Below are positions 17,715 to 25,244 of a stretch of 64,000 bases of DNA, in pieces. Position numbers and translations under genes: made by a program. The notes below the pieces were generated by a model. It was not told where the DNA came from, made no database searches, and worked only from the letters and a program-made list of their open reading frames with translations. Origin of the DNA: Clostridium folliculivorans (lineage in GTDB: Bacteria > Bacillota > Clostridia > Clostridiales > Clostridiaceae); the NCBI RefSeq assembly GCF_024341905.1, contig NZ_BQXY01000007.1, positions 180,723-244,722 on the forward strand, in the 5' to 3' direction. Numbering within the stretch: position 1 is the stretch's first letter; every line of letters starts with the position of its first letter.

Positions 17715-17721
17715 TGTCGAA
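17715..17721 (+). promoter_or_regulatory. Spo0A box at the abrB promoter
   Basis: TGTCGAA at 17715-17721 matches the 0A-box core exactly and lies just downstream of promoter P2, where bound Spo0A would block transcription. Repression of abrB by phosphorylated Spo0A is established in Bacillus; here it is inferred from the site. Confidence 0.55.
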
Positions 17722-17749
17722 AGATGTAGGATATGAGGAGGAAACAAAA

Positions 17750-17998
17750 ATGAAATCAACAGGTGTAGTTAGAAGAGTAGATGAGTTAGGAAGAATAGTT
17801 ATTCCTATAGAATTAAGAAGAACTTTAGACATAGCAGAAAAAGATGCTCTAGAAATATATGTAGATGGTGAACAAATAATTTTAAAGAAATATGAACCAG
17901 CTTGTATATTCTGTGGAGATGCAAGAGATGTTGTAAACTACAGAGGAAAGAATATCTGTAAGAACTGCTTAGTAGAACTTAAAAACGATAACAAATAA
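17750..17998 (+). CDS. abrB: AbrB-family transition-state regulator
   Basis: An 82-aa DNA-binding regulator. Residues 1-50 form the swapped-hairpin SpoVT/AbrB domain (MKSTGVVRRVDELGRIVIPI, then ELRRTLDIAEKDALEIY). The C-terminal part has two CxxC pairs (CIFCGDA and CKNC) typical of the clostridial members. AbrB proteins repress post-exponential genes and, in solventogenic clostridia, affect the switch to solvents and sporulation. ATG 17750 has GAGGAG 9 bases upstream; a longer reading from 17714 lacks a site. Tandem promoters and a Spo0A box precede it, and a strong terminator follows. Confidence 0.95.
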   Translation: MKSTGVVRRVDELGRIVIPIELRRTLDIAEKDALEIYVDGEQIILKKYEPACIFCGDARDVVNYRGKNICKNCLVELKNDNK

Positions 17999-18024
17999 TT
18001 ATATATAGTTTTAATTTTCACTTT

Positions 18025-18060
18025 AAATAAGCGCTTCGACTCCCCTTGAAGCGCTTATTT
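18025..18060 (+). terminator. Terminator of abrB
   Basis: Perfect 13-bp GC-containing stem (18025-18037 with 18048-18060) followed by a T-run to 18065. Confidence 0.92.
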
Positions 18061-18163
18061 TTTTTGCATTATATGAAAACTTATAATTAAAACCCAGTAT
18101 ATCTAGCTATTTTATTTATTTTATTAACTTTTACATATACAAAAAATTTCAAAACTTTACCCA

Positions 18164-19003
18164 CTACATATTGGTAGAATATTTATAAACTTCTGATTTA
18201 GGAAGTTTTCGTTCCTTTGCCACCATTTTTATCGCTTCTTTCTTTTCCATACCATTATTTATATTTCTTAAGATATGTTCTTCAATACTTAAATCTTCCC
18301 ATGTTGCTTTTTTTTCATTTTCAATAGCTTCTTTAGATTTACCTTCTAAAACCAATACAAATTCGCCCTTAGGCTGCTTATTTGAAAAGTATGAGATGGC
18401 TTCGCTAATAGTAACTCTCACAATTTCCTCATGAAGTTTAGTGAGCTCTCTGCATATAGCTATTCTTCTATCTCCAAACACTTCTTTCAAAAAGTCTAAT
18501 GTACTTAGTAATCTATGAGGAGCTTCATAGAATATTATAGTTTCACTTCTATCCTTAAGCGTATCAACTACTTCCATCCTATCCTTGTTTTCTCTAGGTA
18601 AAAATCCTCTAAACATGAACTTAGTGGTATCAAAACCCGAATAAACCAATGCAGTAGTAGTTGCAGTAGCCCCAGGCAACACTTCAAATTGTATATTCTC
18701 TTCAATACACCTTTTCACTAGTATTTCACCTGGATCTGATATCCCAGGTGTACCAGCATCTGATACAATAGCAACAGATCTTCCTGAATTAATTATACCT
18801 ATTATATCTTCACTCTTGCCATACTCATTATGTTTATGGTAACTAATTAGGGTTTTTTTGATCTCATAATGATTAAGAAGTTTTAAAGTTTGCCTAGTAT
18901 CTTCTGCTGCTATTATATCCACTGTCTTAAGAACTTCTAGAGCTCTTAATGTTATATCTTTTAAATTCCCTATTGGTGTAGGAACTAAATAAAGCTTTGT
19001 CAT
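18164..19003 (-). CDS. rsmI: 16S rRNA (cytidine(1402)-2'-O)-methyltransferase
   Basis: A 279-aa SAM-dependent tetrapyrrole-methylase-fold enzyme that methylates the ribose of C1402 in 16S rRNA. Diagnostic segments are LYLVPTPIGNLKDITLRALE at the N-terminus, AEDTRQTLKLLNHY, VSDAGTPGISDPGE and the FYEAPHRL motif. Length is typical. It begins 5 bases after the stop of the trmN6-like gene with GGGAGAAGG upstream, so the two are co-transcribed. The abrB-rsmI-trmN6 neighbourhood also occurs near this position in Bacillus. Confidence 0.95.
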   Translation of the reverse strand: MTKLYLVPTPIGNLKDITLRALEVLKTVDIIAAEDTRQTLKLLNHYEIKKTLISYHKHNEYGKSEDIIGIINSGRSVAIVSDAGTPGISDPGEILVKRCIEENIQFEVLPGATATTTALVYSGFDTTKFMFRGFLPRENKDRMEVVDTLKDRSETIIFYEAPHRLLSTLDFLKEVFGDRRIAICRELTKLHEEIVRVTISEAISYFSNKQPKGEFVLVLEGKSKEAIENEKKATWEDLSIEEHILRNINNGMEKKEAIKMVAKERKLPKSEVYKYSTNM

Positions 19004-19008
19004 ACTTA

Positions 19009-19773
19009 TTACCTTCTCCCATAGATTTTTTCTATTTCGTCACTGTACTGTCCATTGTCATTATATACATAAAGAGGGGCTTCCCATCTCATAAACTTTC
19101 CACCATCTCTCTGACCCTCTACTAAAACTATATTAGGCTCTCTTGTTGTATTAGGATGAACCATCCTAACTCTTTTAGGCTCAATTCTATGCTTTCTCAT
19201 TAAACCAAATATATCAGCAAGGCGTTCTGGTCTGTGTACCATATAGAATCTACCATTATCCTTAAGGAGCACTCTTGCTGCAATTATCACATCTTCTAAA
19301 GTACATAATATTTCATGTCTTGCAATAGCCGTCTTATCACTTGGATTAATTATCCCTGAACTAGCTAATTTATAAGGCGGATTTACAGTAACAACATCGG
19401 CTTTCTTTATACTTTTTAAAAGTTGTAAGTCCGTTAAGTCTCCACATATAAAATCCATCCTATCTCCAAGTCTATTTATCTTAATGCTTCGATTAGCCAT
19501 CTCTACCATTTCTTCTTGAACTTCAAGTCCAGTTATGCTTAAAGCCTTAGTCTTTCCAGCCAATACAAATGGTACTATTCCTGTACCTGTACACATATCT
19601 ATAACTCTGCTGTTATTTTTTACATTCGCAAAGTTAGCTAATAGAACCGCATCTACGCCAAACCTAAATCCGTCTTTTTTTTGAATTAAGTGTATTCCAC
19701 CTAATTGTAAATCATCTATACTCTCATCTTCATTTACAATCTTCTTTATTTCATCTTCATTTATATTTAACAT
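19009..19773 (-). CDS. tRNA1(Val) (adenine(37)-N6)-methyltransferase family protein
   Basis: A 254-aa class I methyltransferase. SAM motif I is VIDMCTGTGIVPFVLA, and the catalytic motif VNPPY marks an amino-methyltransferase acting on adenine N6 (TrmN6/YabB type). DDLQLGGIHLIQKKDGFRFG at the N-terminus is family-typical. ATG 19773 is chosen because GAGAGGAA lies 6 bases upstream; an earlier in-frame start at 19815 has no such site. It forms a two-gene operon with rsmI, 5 bases apart. Its tRNA target is by homology only. Confidence 0.92.
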   Translation of the reverse strand: MLNINEDEIKKIVNEDESIDDLQLGGIHLIQKKDGFRFGVDAVLLANFANVKNNSRVIDMCTGTGIVPFVLAGKTKALSITGLEVQEEMVEMANRSIKINRLGDRMDFICGDLTDLQLLKSIKKADVVTVNPPYKLASSGIINPSDKTAIARHEILCTLEDVIIAARVLLKDNGRFYMVHRPERLADIFGLMRKHRIEPKRVRMVHPNTTREPNIVLVEGQRDGGKFMRWEAPLYVYNDNGQYSDEIEKIYGRR

Positions 19774-20248
19774 TATGTTCCTCTCTCTTTTTAATTTGAT
19801 ATATGGATGCACCACTCTACAGATCTACCTAATCTATATCATTGCCATATAACACATTTATATATTATACCTAACAATATCAAATATTTAAACAGATCAT
19901 TTTATCATAAGGATTTCATATGTTACCTTAACTTTAATCATTAGATTACAGTACTCAAAAAGAATAACTTACAGAAACTTAATCTTCGCAAATTTATTAT
20001 AGAATTAATTTCAATATTTATAATATCCATTCACATAGTAAATATATCTTGCATATCTATATATTGGCAAGCGGATAAGTTTTATTTTTTACTGTATTAC
20101 CTAAAACATTATGTTAAACTCTTCAGATTATTACGCTTAACTGTCATTTAGAATTTATAATTTCATATACAGTAAAAAATCCAATGAAGTCATATTGACC
20201 TCATTGGATAAACTATTTACTAACTAAGCTCTCATTTTTAAATAATAA
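19774..20248. other. Intergenic region with a repeat fragment, an inverted repeat and a terminator
   Basis: TATATGGATGCACCACTC at about 19800-19816 resembles the terminal sequence of the local hairpin repeat. A perfect 14-bp inverted repeat (20084-20097 and 20167-20180, 69 bases apart) and the terminator of the NlpC gene follow. No coding sequence is evident. Confidence 0.5.
20179..20209 (-). terminator. Terminator of the NlpC/P60 gene
   Basis: A 14-bp stem with one wobble pair (20179-20192 with 20196-20209), followed on the minus strand by TTTTTT. Confidence 0.8.
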
Positions 20249-21478
20249 TTATTGAACTCTTCTTGATGCAACATAACCGTAGATAGGTCCTACTTTTACA
20301 TCTTCACCAGTTCTAGGTGCATGAATCATTTGACCACCACCTACATATATACCAACATGTTCTGGTCTTGATGCAGTTCCTCTTGTAAACACCAAATCAC
20401 CTGGTTGTAAATCTGCGTAAGACACTGCAGAACCAACATTTATTTGATCATATGTCGTTCTTGGAAGGCTAACTCCAAACTTTCTAAATACATAACTAGT
20501 GAACCCTGAACAATCAAAAGAACTTGGTCCAGTAGCCCCCCATGCATAAGGAGTACCTAAGTATTTATAAGCTTCTGATAAAACTGAAGAAGATGCAGCC
20601 GGTACAGCTCCTCCTCCTCTACTGTATACTGGAGTTGTAACTGTAGTTTTACTTTTTACTGTATCTTTAGCCTGTTCGATATATTTTACTATTTCACTAT
20701 CTAAATCAGAACTTACTACAGTTTTTCTCACTTGTCTTAACATATCTATAGCAGAATTCAAGTCAGAAGTTGAACTTGAAGCATTTTGTATTATAGATAC
20801 TGGATATTGTATAAGCATGCTCTCAGATTGTTTTAAGTCTTGAGCAACTTTCTTTTGTTGTTCTTGCAAATCCGCAACCATTTTAAGCTGATCACTCTTC
20901 TTAGCATTTAATTCATCTAACTGATTTTGAGTACTTTCATTTAGTTTAGCTAATTGATCATTTTTTGTTTTTAACTCACTTACCTTATCATCAAGCTTTT
21001 GCTTTTGATCTTTTAACTCAGTTATGATTTGCTTATCTAAACTCATAAGCTTTCCAACAGCTTCCATCTTGCTGACGAAATCACTAAAATCTCTTGAACT
21101 TAAAATTACTGCTAAATAACTTTCCTGTCCTCCAGTTTTGTAAATAGCTCTCATTCTTTCTCCAAAAACTTCTTCTTTGGCATCAAGGTCTGCTCTAGCC
21201 TTATCAATCTCATCCTGAGTACTTTTAATTTGCTTTTCTACGCTTTTAATTTCATTCTTATTCTTATCAATTTGTATTACTAGTGGTTGTATTTGGTCAT
21301 CTAATGCATCTATCTTATCAGTCAAATCACTTATCTTATTTTTTACATCAGAGTATTTGTCTCTACTATCTTGTATTTGTTGCTTTTGATTATCAGTAAG
21401 TGGCTCCGCATGTGCCTGTACACCAATCCCAAATACCAAACTGAATACGATTAACGTTGATATAGCTCTCTTATTCAT
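20249..21478 (-). CDS. CwlO/PcsB-like NlpC/P60 peptidoglycan hydrolase
   Basis: A 409-aa secreted hydrolase. A signal peptide covers about residues 1-23, ending VQAHA. Residues 25-225 form long coiled coils as in CwlO/PcsB-type hydrolases. The C-terminal NlpC/P60 domain (about 290-409) carries the catalytic cysteine in FDCSGF and the histidine in HVGIYVG; PGDLVF is also present. It would cleave D-Glu-DAP stem peptides for cell elongation or separation; in Bacillus the coiled coil contacts FtsEX. An upstream in-frame ATG (21499) would add seven residues. Neither start has a close ribosome binding site; a GGGGGGAG tract lies about 35 bases before the upstream ATG. A WalR-like site is upstream. 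Confidence 0.9.
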   Translation of the reverse strand: MNKRAISTLIVFSLVFGIGVQAHAEPLTDNQKQQIQDSRDKYSDVKNKISDLTDKIDALDDQIQPLVIQIDKNKNEIKSVEKQIKSTQDEIDKARADLDAKEEVFGERMRAIYKTGGQESYLAVILSSRDFSDFVSKMEAVGKLMSLDKQIITELKDQKQKLDDKVSELKTKNDQLAKLNESTQNQLDELNAKKSDQLKMVADLQEQQKKVAQDLKQSESMLIQYPVSIIQNASSSTSDLNSAIDMLRQVRKTVVSSDLDSEIVKYIEQAKDTVKSKTTVTTPVYSRGGGAVPAASSSVLSEAYKYLGTPYAWGATGPSSFDCSGFTSYVFRKFGVSLPRTTYDQINVGSAVSYADLQPGDLVFTRGTASRPEHVGIYVGGGQMIHAPRTGEDVKVGPIYGYVASRRVQ

Positions 21479-21560
21479 GCGTATTCTCAGTTTACACATA
21501 TTATATAAAATACTATAACATACGCAAACTGCTCCCCCCCTATCATTGTTTTATACTAAA

Positions 21561-21590
21561 ATTATAACATTAAACACTTTTCGATAACAA
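21561..21590 (-). promoter_or_regulatory. Promoter of the NlpC/P60 gene
   Basis: On the minus strand TTGTTA (21585-21590), 18 bases, TATAAT (21561-21566). The start codon is about 80 bases downstream. Confidence 0.5.
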
Positions 21591-21625
21591 TATAAATATT
21601 TACCAATTTGTTACCTTTTATGTTT

Positions 21626-21642
21626 TGTTAACAATTTGTTAA
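21626..21642 (+). promoter_or_regulatory. WalR-type direct repeat upstream of the NlpC/P60 gene
   Basis: TGTTAA (21626-21631), 5 bases, TGTTAA (21637-21642) exactly fits the WalR (YycF) consensus TGTWAH-N5-TGTWAH. It lies about 36 bases upstream of the predicted -35. Confidence 0.5.
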
Positions 21643-22019
21643 TCCTTTTACCTCCTAAAACTGCTATATAACTGGACAAATTGTATATCCAGACTAAAAT
21701 TATAATTTTTAGTTAACACTTATAATATAGTTGTTTATAAGGGTATTTTTTATGCATGCCTTTTATTGGGTAGAATACCAATCAATATTTATGTATAACT
21801 TAGCAACATAATTGGAACTTTAAAAACATTAGAGAATTTTTTTCATTATAACCCACTTTATATAAATTAATGATATTTACTTCATAATAAAAGCGGCTTA
21901 TGTACTTTATATACCTAATGAATATTAAATTCTTGAAATAGTTAGTCCAATAGTATTAAAATAGTGTTATGCGTAAAATCAAATAACATTAGTGCAAATG
22001 CATTAAGGAGGAATTTATT

Positions 22020-23357
22020 TTGTATAGATTTAAGGAAGTAAACCCTTCACATATAAATGAGTTTAATTCCATTAATAAAAAAGGGCATATATTTCAAACA
22101 TCGTATTGGGCTAGTATAAAAAAAGAGTGGACTCCAAAATTCATTGGAGGTTTTGATGAAGATGATAACTTAGTTCTGTGTGCTACTATGCTTCTAAGAA
22201 AAGCACCATATGTAAATGCTTATATGGGATACATGCCTAGAAGCTTTACTTGTGATTATAAGAATAAAAATCTTTTAATAGAATTCACTGATTTCATAAG
22301 AAGTTATGCAAAAGATAACAAGATATCTTTCATAACTATAGATCCTGATATACATTTATCCGAAAATGAAAAACTTTTAATCGAAGGCGAAGAAATAAAG
22401 GACTTTCTGAAGAGTTTAGGTTTTAATAACACAGATTCAAAAAACTTTGAAGCAATTCAACCAAACTTTGTTTTTAGACTAAACCTGCCTCAATTAGAGG
22501 ATAAGGAGCAGGAAAAAAAGGATGTCTTTAAAACTTTTTCAAATAAAACTAGATACAATATAAAGGTATCTGAAGATAGAGGTTTAACCGTAGAAGTTTA
22601 TGATAAGAATAATATCTCTGATGAAGTATTATCAAGATTTCATGAGATAATGGTTACAACCGGAAAAAGGGACAACTTTATAGTACGTAAAAAAGACTAT
22701 TTTAAAGATATGATTGACAATCTCTCACCTTATTGCAGATTATATATGATTAAATATAGCTATGAAAAGGACTTTTCTACTGTCAATGCAAAACTACAGA
22801 AACAAGAGCAAGTACGTGAAAAAGCACTAGTTAAGATTGATGAGTTGAGATTAAAATTATCAGAAGAAAAAGATGAAGATAAATCTGCTAGAATTCAAAA
22901 GAAAATAGATGACCAAGATGCAAAGCTAAAAGAATCTGAAAGACAAATAGATGGATTTAAAACTCGACTTAAAGAGATCGAGCCATTCAAAGGTCAAGAA
23001 ATATATCTTTCAGGATCTATATACCTTTACTATGGAGGTAAGGCTTGGTACCTTTACGGTGCTTCAGAAAACATTTTAAGAGATACTATGCCAAACTTTG
23101 CTATGCAGTGGGCTATGATAACAGATAGTATTGATTTAGATTGTTATCTATACGATTTTAGAGGAGTTTCTGGAGATCTTAATCCAGAAAACCCATTGTA
23201 TGGTTTATACAAGTTTAAAAAAGGTTTTAATGGAGACTTTGTAGAGTTTATAGGTGAATTTGATCTTGTTATAAACAGCTTCATTTACAATCTATATAAG
23301 AAAGCATTCCCTAAATTTAAAGAAATAAGAAATAAAATAATGAATAAGAATCAGTAA
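22020..23357 (+). CDS. FemAB-family peptidoglycan bridge aminoacyltransferase
   Basis: A 445-aa cytoplasmic enzyme of the FemXAB family, which uses aminoacyl-tRNA to add bridge amino acids to lipid II. Two GNAT-like lobes are visible: KGHIFQTSYWASIKKEW and YMGYMPRSF in the first, and SGSIYLYYGGKAWYLYGAS with FDRF-like tail GLYKFKKGFNGDFVEFIGEF in the second. A helical coiled-coil arm (about residues 245-320, rich in Lys/Glu) is inserted between them, as in FemA. The start is TTG, supported by AAGGAGG 8 bases upstream. Single gene, followed by a bidirectional terminator. Confidence 0.92.
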   Translation: MYRFKEVNPSHINEFNSINKKGHIFQTSYWASIKKEWTPKFIGGFDEDDNLVLCATMLLRKAPYVNAYMGYMPRSFTCDYKNKNLLIEFTDFIRSYAKDNKISFITIDPDIHLSENEKLLIEGEEIKDFLKSLGFNNTDSKNFEAIQPNFVFRLNLPQLEDKEQEKKDVFKTFSNKTRYNIKVSEDRGLTVEVYDKNNISDEVLSRFHEIMVTTGKRDNFIVRKKDYFKDMIDNLSPYCRLYMIKYSYEKDFSTVNAKLQKQEQVREKALVKIDELRLKLSEEKDEDKSARIQKKIDDQDAKLKESERQIDGFKTRLKEIEPFKGQEIYLSGSIYLYYGGKAWYLYGASENILRDTMPNFAMQWAMITDSIDLDCYLYDFRGVSGDLNPENPLYGLYKFKKGFNGDFVEFIGEFDLVINSFIYNLYKKAFPKFKEIRNKIMNKNQ

Positions 23358-23379
23358 CAACTTAAATAGAGCAAAAAAG

Positions 23380-23418
23380 CCAGCCTTTTTAGTAATTTTA
23401 ATATTCTAAAAAGGCTGG
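23380..23418. terminator. Bidirectional terminator
   Basis: A 13-bp stem (23380-23392 with 23406-23418) with a 13-base loop and a T-rich tail, between the convergent FemAB and phosphoesterase genes. Confidence 0.85.
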
Positions 23419-23423
23419 TTTCT

Positions 23424-24578
23424 TTATTTATTAAATTTCACTGTTATATTAACAATTTCACTTCTGCTTCCTAGTCTAATCGGAGGCCCCCATGTACCAT
23501 AACCTGATGAGACTATTACATTTAAGTCCTTTTTCTTTAGATACCCGTAATCAACCTCAAATATTCTACTGGTTATTAAGTTATTAGGGAAAAATTGTCC
23601 CTTATGAGTATGACCTGATACCTGTATATCTACATCATTTTCCTCAGACTCTTCTAGAGCTGAAGGTGTATGATCAATTAATAAAACAGGTTTTGTCTTA
23701 TCTACATTTTGTAATATGTCGTCTATGCTCTTTCTCTTTTTTTCAGATCTATTTATAGAAATATCATCTCTTCCAACTACATAAAACTGATTATTAATTT
23801 CCTTAACTTCATCTCTTAGCACTTGAACTCCATATTCACCTAATTCTTTAGTTATAGTTTCTTCCTCGCCTCTCATAATATCGTGATTACCAAGCGCAGC
23901 ATAAGTTCCATACTTTGAATTAATATTCTTAAATTCAGCTGCCATATTGCCATTTATAAAAGGTTTTACTTCTGTATCAACTATATCTCCTGCAAATAAT
24001 ACAATGTCAGGATTTAACCTATTAATTTCCTCTACCATCGTACTTGCTCTCTTACCATCTATAAGATTTCCTAGATGTATATCAGAAACCATAACAACAT
24101 TTAATTTATCCATTCCTTCTACATTTTTATTGATCTCTAATTCATATTTTTTTACATAAGAATGACTCCCGTTCCATGTCCCATATATCATCACAAATGC
24201 TATAAATAAAACTATCATCAGAGTTGTAACAAAAAGCAAGTTATTACTTCTCCTCATATTTGGTATAAATGAATATCGTCTGTTAATGAATGCAATTATA
24301 TCAACAACAGGCAATATAATTATCAAATAAAAAAATATCCCTATCCAATATACTCCTATTAAATTAAAAATATCAAAAATCTTTCCTGACACATAATTAC
24401 CTAAAAGCATAGTCACAATATAAGCTACTGCTACAACCCAAAATACGCCCCAAAATATAATACTATTTACAGGAATCTTTACTGCAATCCCTTTATATAT
24501 CCTAGTGCCAATATAATAATTGCTTAAAGCATATATACCAAAGAATGCTATAATGAATAATACTATTTTATAGTTCAA
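23424..24578 (-). CDS. Membrane-anchored metallophosphoesterase
   Basis: A 384-aa protein with four predicted membrane helices in the first ~135 residues and a calcineurin-like phosphoesterase domain from about 155. The metal-binding motifs are complete: SDIHLG, FAGDIVD, LGNHD and SGHTHKGQ. It resembles the YkuE/YaeI-type family, and the substrate (a phosphodiester, possibly lipid-derived) is not known. The start is TTG with GGGAGG 8 bases upstream. It is a single gene, with the small membrane-protein gene lying 126 bases upstream behind a terminator. Confidence 0.88.
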   Translation of the reverse strand: MNYKIVLFIIAFFGIYALSNYYIGTRIYKGIAVKIPVNSIIFWGVFWVVAVAYIVTMLLGNYVSGKIFDIFNLIGVYWIGIFFYLIIILPVVDIIAFINRRYSFIPNMRRSNNLLFVTTLMIVLFIAFVMIYGTWNGSHSYVKKYELEINKNVEGMDKLNVVMVSDIHLGNLIDGKRASTMVEEINRLNPDIVLFAGDIVDTEVKPFINGNMAAEFKNINSKYGTYAALGNHDIMRGEEETITKELGEYGVQVLRDEVKEINNQFYVVGRDDISINRSEKKRKSIDDILQNVDKTKPVLLIDHTPSALEESEENDVDIQVSGHTHKGQFFPNNLITSRIFEVDYGYLKKKDLNVIVSSGYGTWGPPIRLGSRSEIVNITVKFNK

Positions 24579-24667
24579 GTGAACTGCCTCCCATCATAAC
24601 GTTTAAAATCCCTATATTTAATTTCAACGTATATATTGATGTATTACATAATAATAAATTTAAAATA

Positions 24668-24691
24668 AGAGTTACCTTGTCAGGCAACTCT
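24668..24691 (-). terminator. Terminator of the small membrane-protein gene
   Basis: A 9-bp stem with one wobble pair (24668-24676 with 24683-24691) and an A/T-rich tail on the minus strand. Confidence 0.6.
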
Positions 24692-24704
24692 AACTTATTA
24701 CGTA

Positions 24705-25004
24705 CTATTTTATAAATCTCTTACTCATTTTTGCTTGTATCACTGAAGAAGAAAGCATTATCACCAAAAATAACCCGATCCAAACCTTAGTCAAAGACGG
24801 TAAGAAATAGTCTAATCCTCCAATTACAACTCCAATTATACCTAGTATTAAATTAAACTTACCATTAAATGCAATGTACCCATTTATATCCTTTGCATTA
24901 CTTCTTTCAACATTCTTCCTTAATCCTTTACTAAAAAGTACAAGTACTCCAAAAATTATATATACTATACTTGCTATTTCTATTATTATAGTTGTCAGTT
25001 TCAT
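24705..25004 (-). CDS. Small three-helix membrane protein
   Basis: A 99-aa protein with hydrophobic helices at about residues 4-25, 49-65 and 70-90 and a positively charged C-terminus. The pattern GLRKNVERSNAKDINGYIAF between helices 1 and 2 resembles DUF3784-type small membrane proteins, but I cannot confirm it. ATG 25004 is chosen because GGAGGG lies 8 bases upstream; the ATG at 25019 overlaps that site. No function is suggested by its neighbours. Confidence 0.75.
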   Translation of the reverse strand: MKLTTIIIEIASIVYIIFGVLVLFSKGLRKNVERSNAKDINGYIAFNGKFNLILGIIGVVIGGLDYFLPSLTKVWIGLFLVIMLSSSVIQAKMSKRFIK

Positions 25005-25095
25005 TAGTAATCCCTCCATCTAATATAATTCCAATAATTATATATTATACAACATAAAATATTATATTTATATCCTATATTTTTCATTTTGTATG

Positions 25096-25124
25096 TTGAC
25101 ATAAATATAAAAGTGCTTTATAAT
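25096..25124 (+). promoter_or_regulatory. Consensus promoter of tRNA-Pro
   Basis: TTGACA (25096-25101), 17 bases, TATAAT (25119-25124): a perfect sigma-A promoter, 13 bases before the mature tRNA. Confidence 0.9.
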
Positions 25125-25137
25125 TAACAATGTGCCA

Positions 25138-25213
25138 CGGGGTGTAGCGCAGATGGGAGCGCGCGTGGTTTGGGACCATGAGGTCGCAGGTTCGATCCCT
25201 GTCACCCCGACCA
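25138..25213 (+). tRNA. tRNA-Pro (UGG)
   Basis: A 76-nt cloverleaf with encoded CCA. Acceptor arms CGGGGTG/CACCCCG pair fully. The anticodon stem CGTGG/CCATG encloses TTTGGGA, giving anticodon TGG. The T-loop GTTCGATC is present. Confidence 0.97.
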
Positions 25214-25244
25214 AAAAGGAATTGTATTTATACAATTCCTTTTT
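25213..25244. terminator. Shared terminator of tRNA-Pro and the amidase gene
   Basis: A 15-bp stem (25213-25227 with 25230-25244) with A- and T-runs on both sides, usable from either direction. It overlaps the tRNA 3' end and the amidase stop. Confidence 0.88.

Noticed and set aside
21479..22019. Possible ydaO/c-di-AMP riboswitch before the NlpC gene
   Set aside because: The leader was checked for the conserved riboswitch blocks and none were seen.
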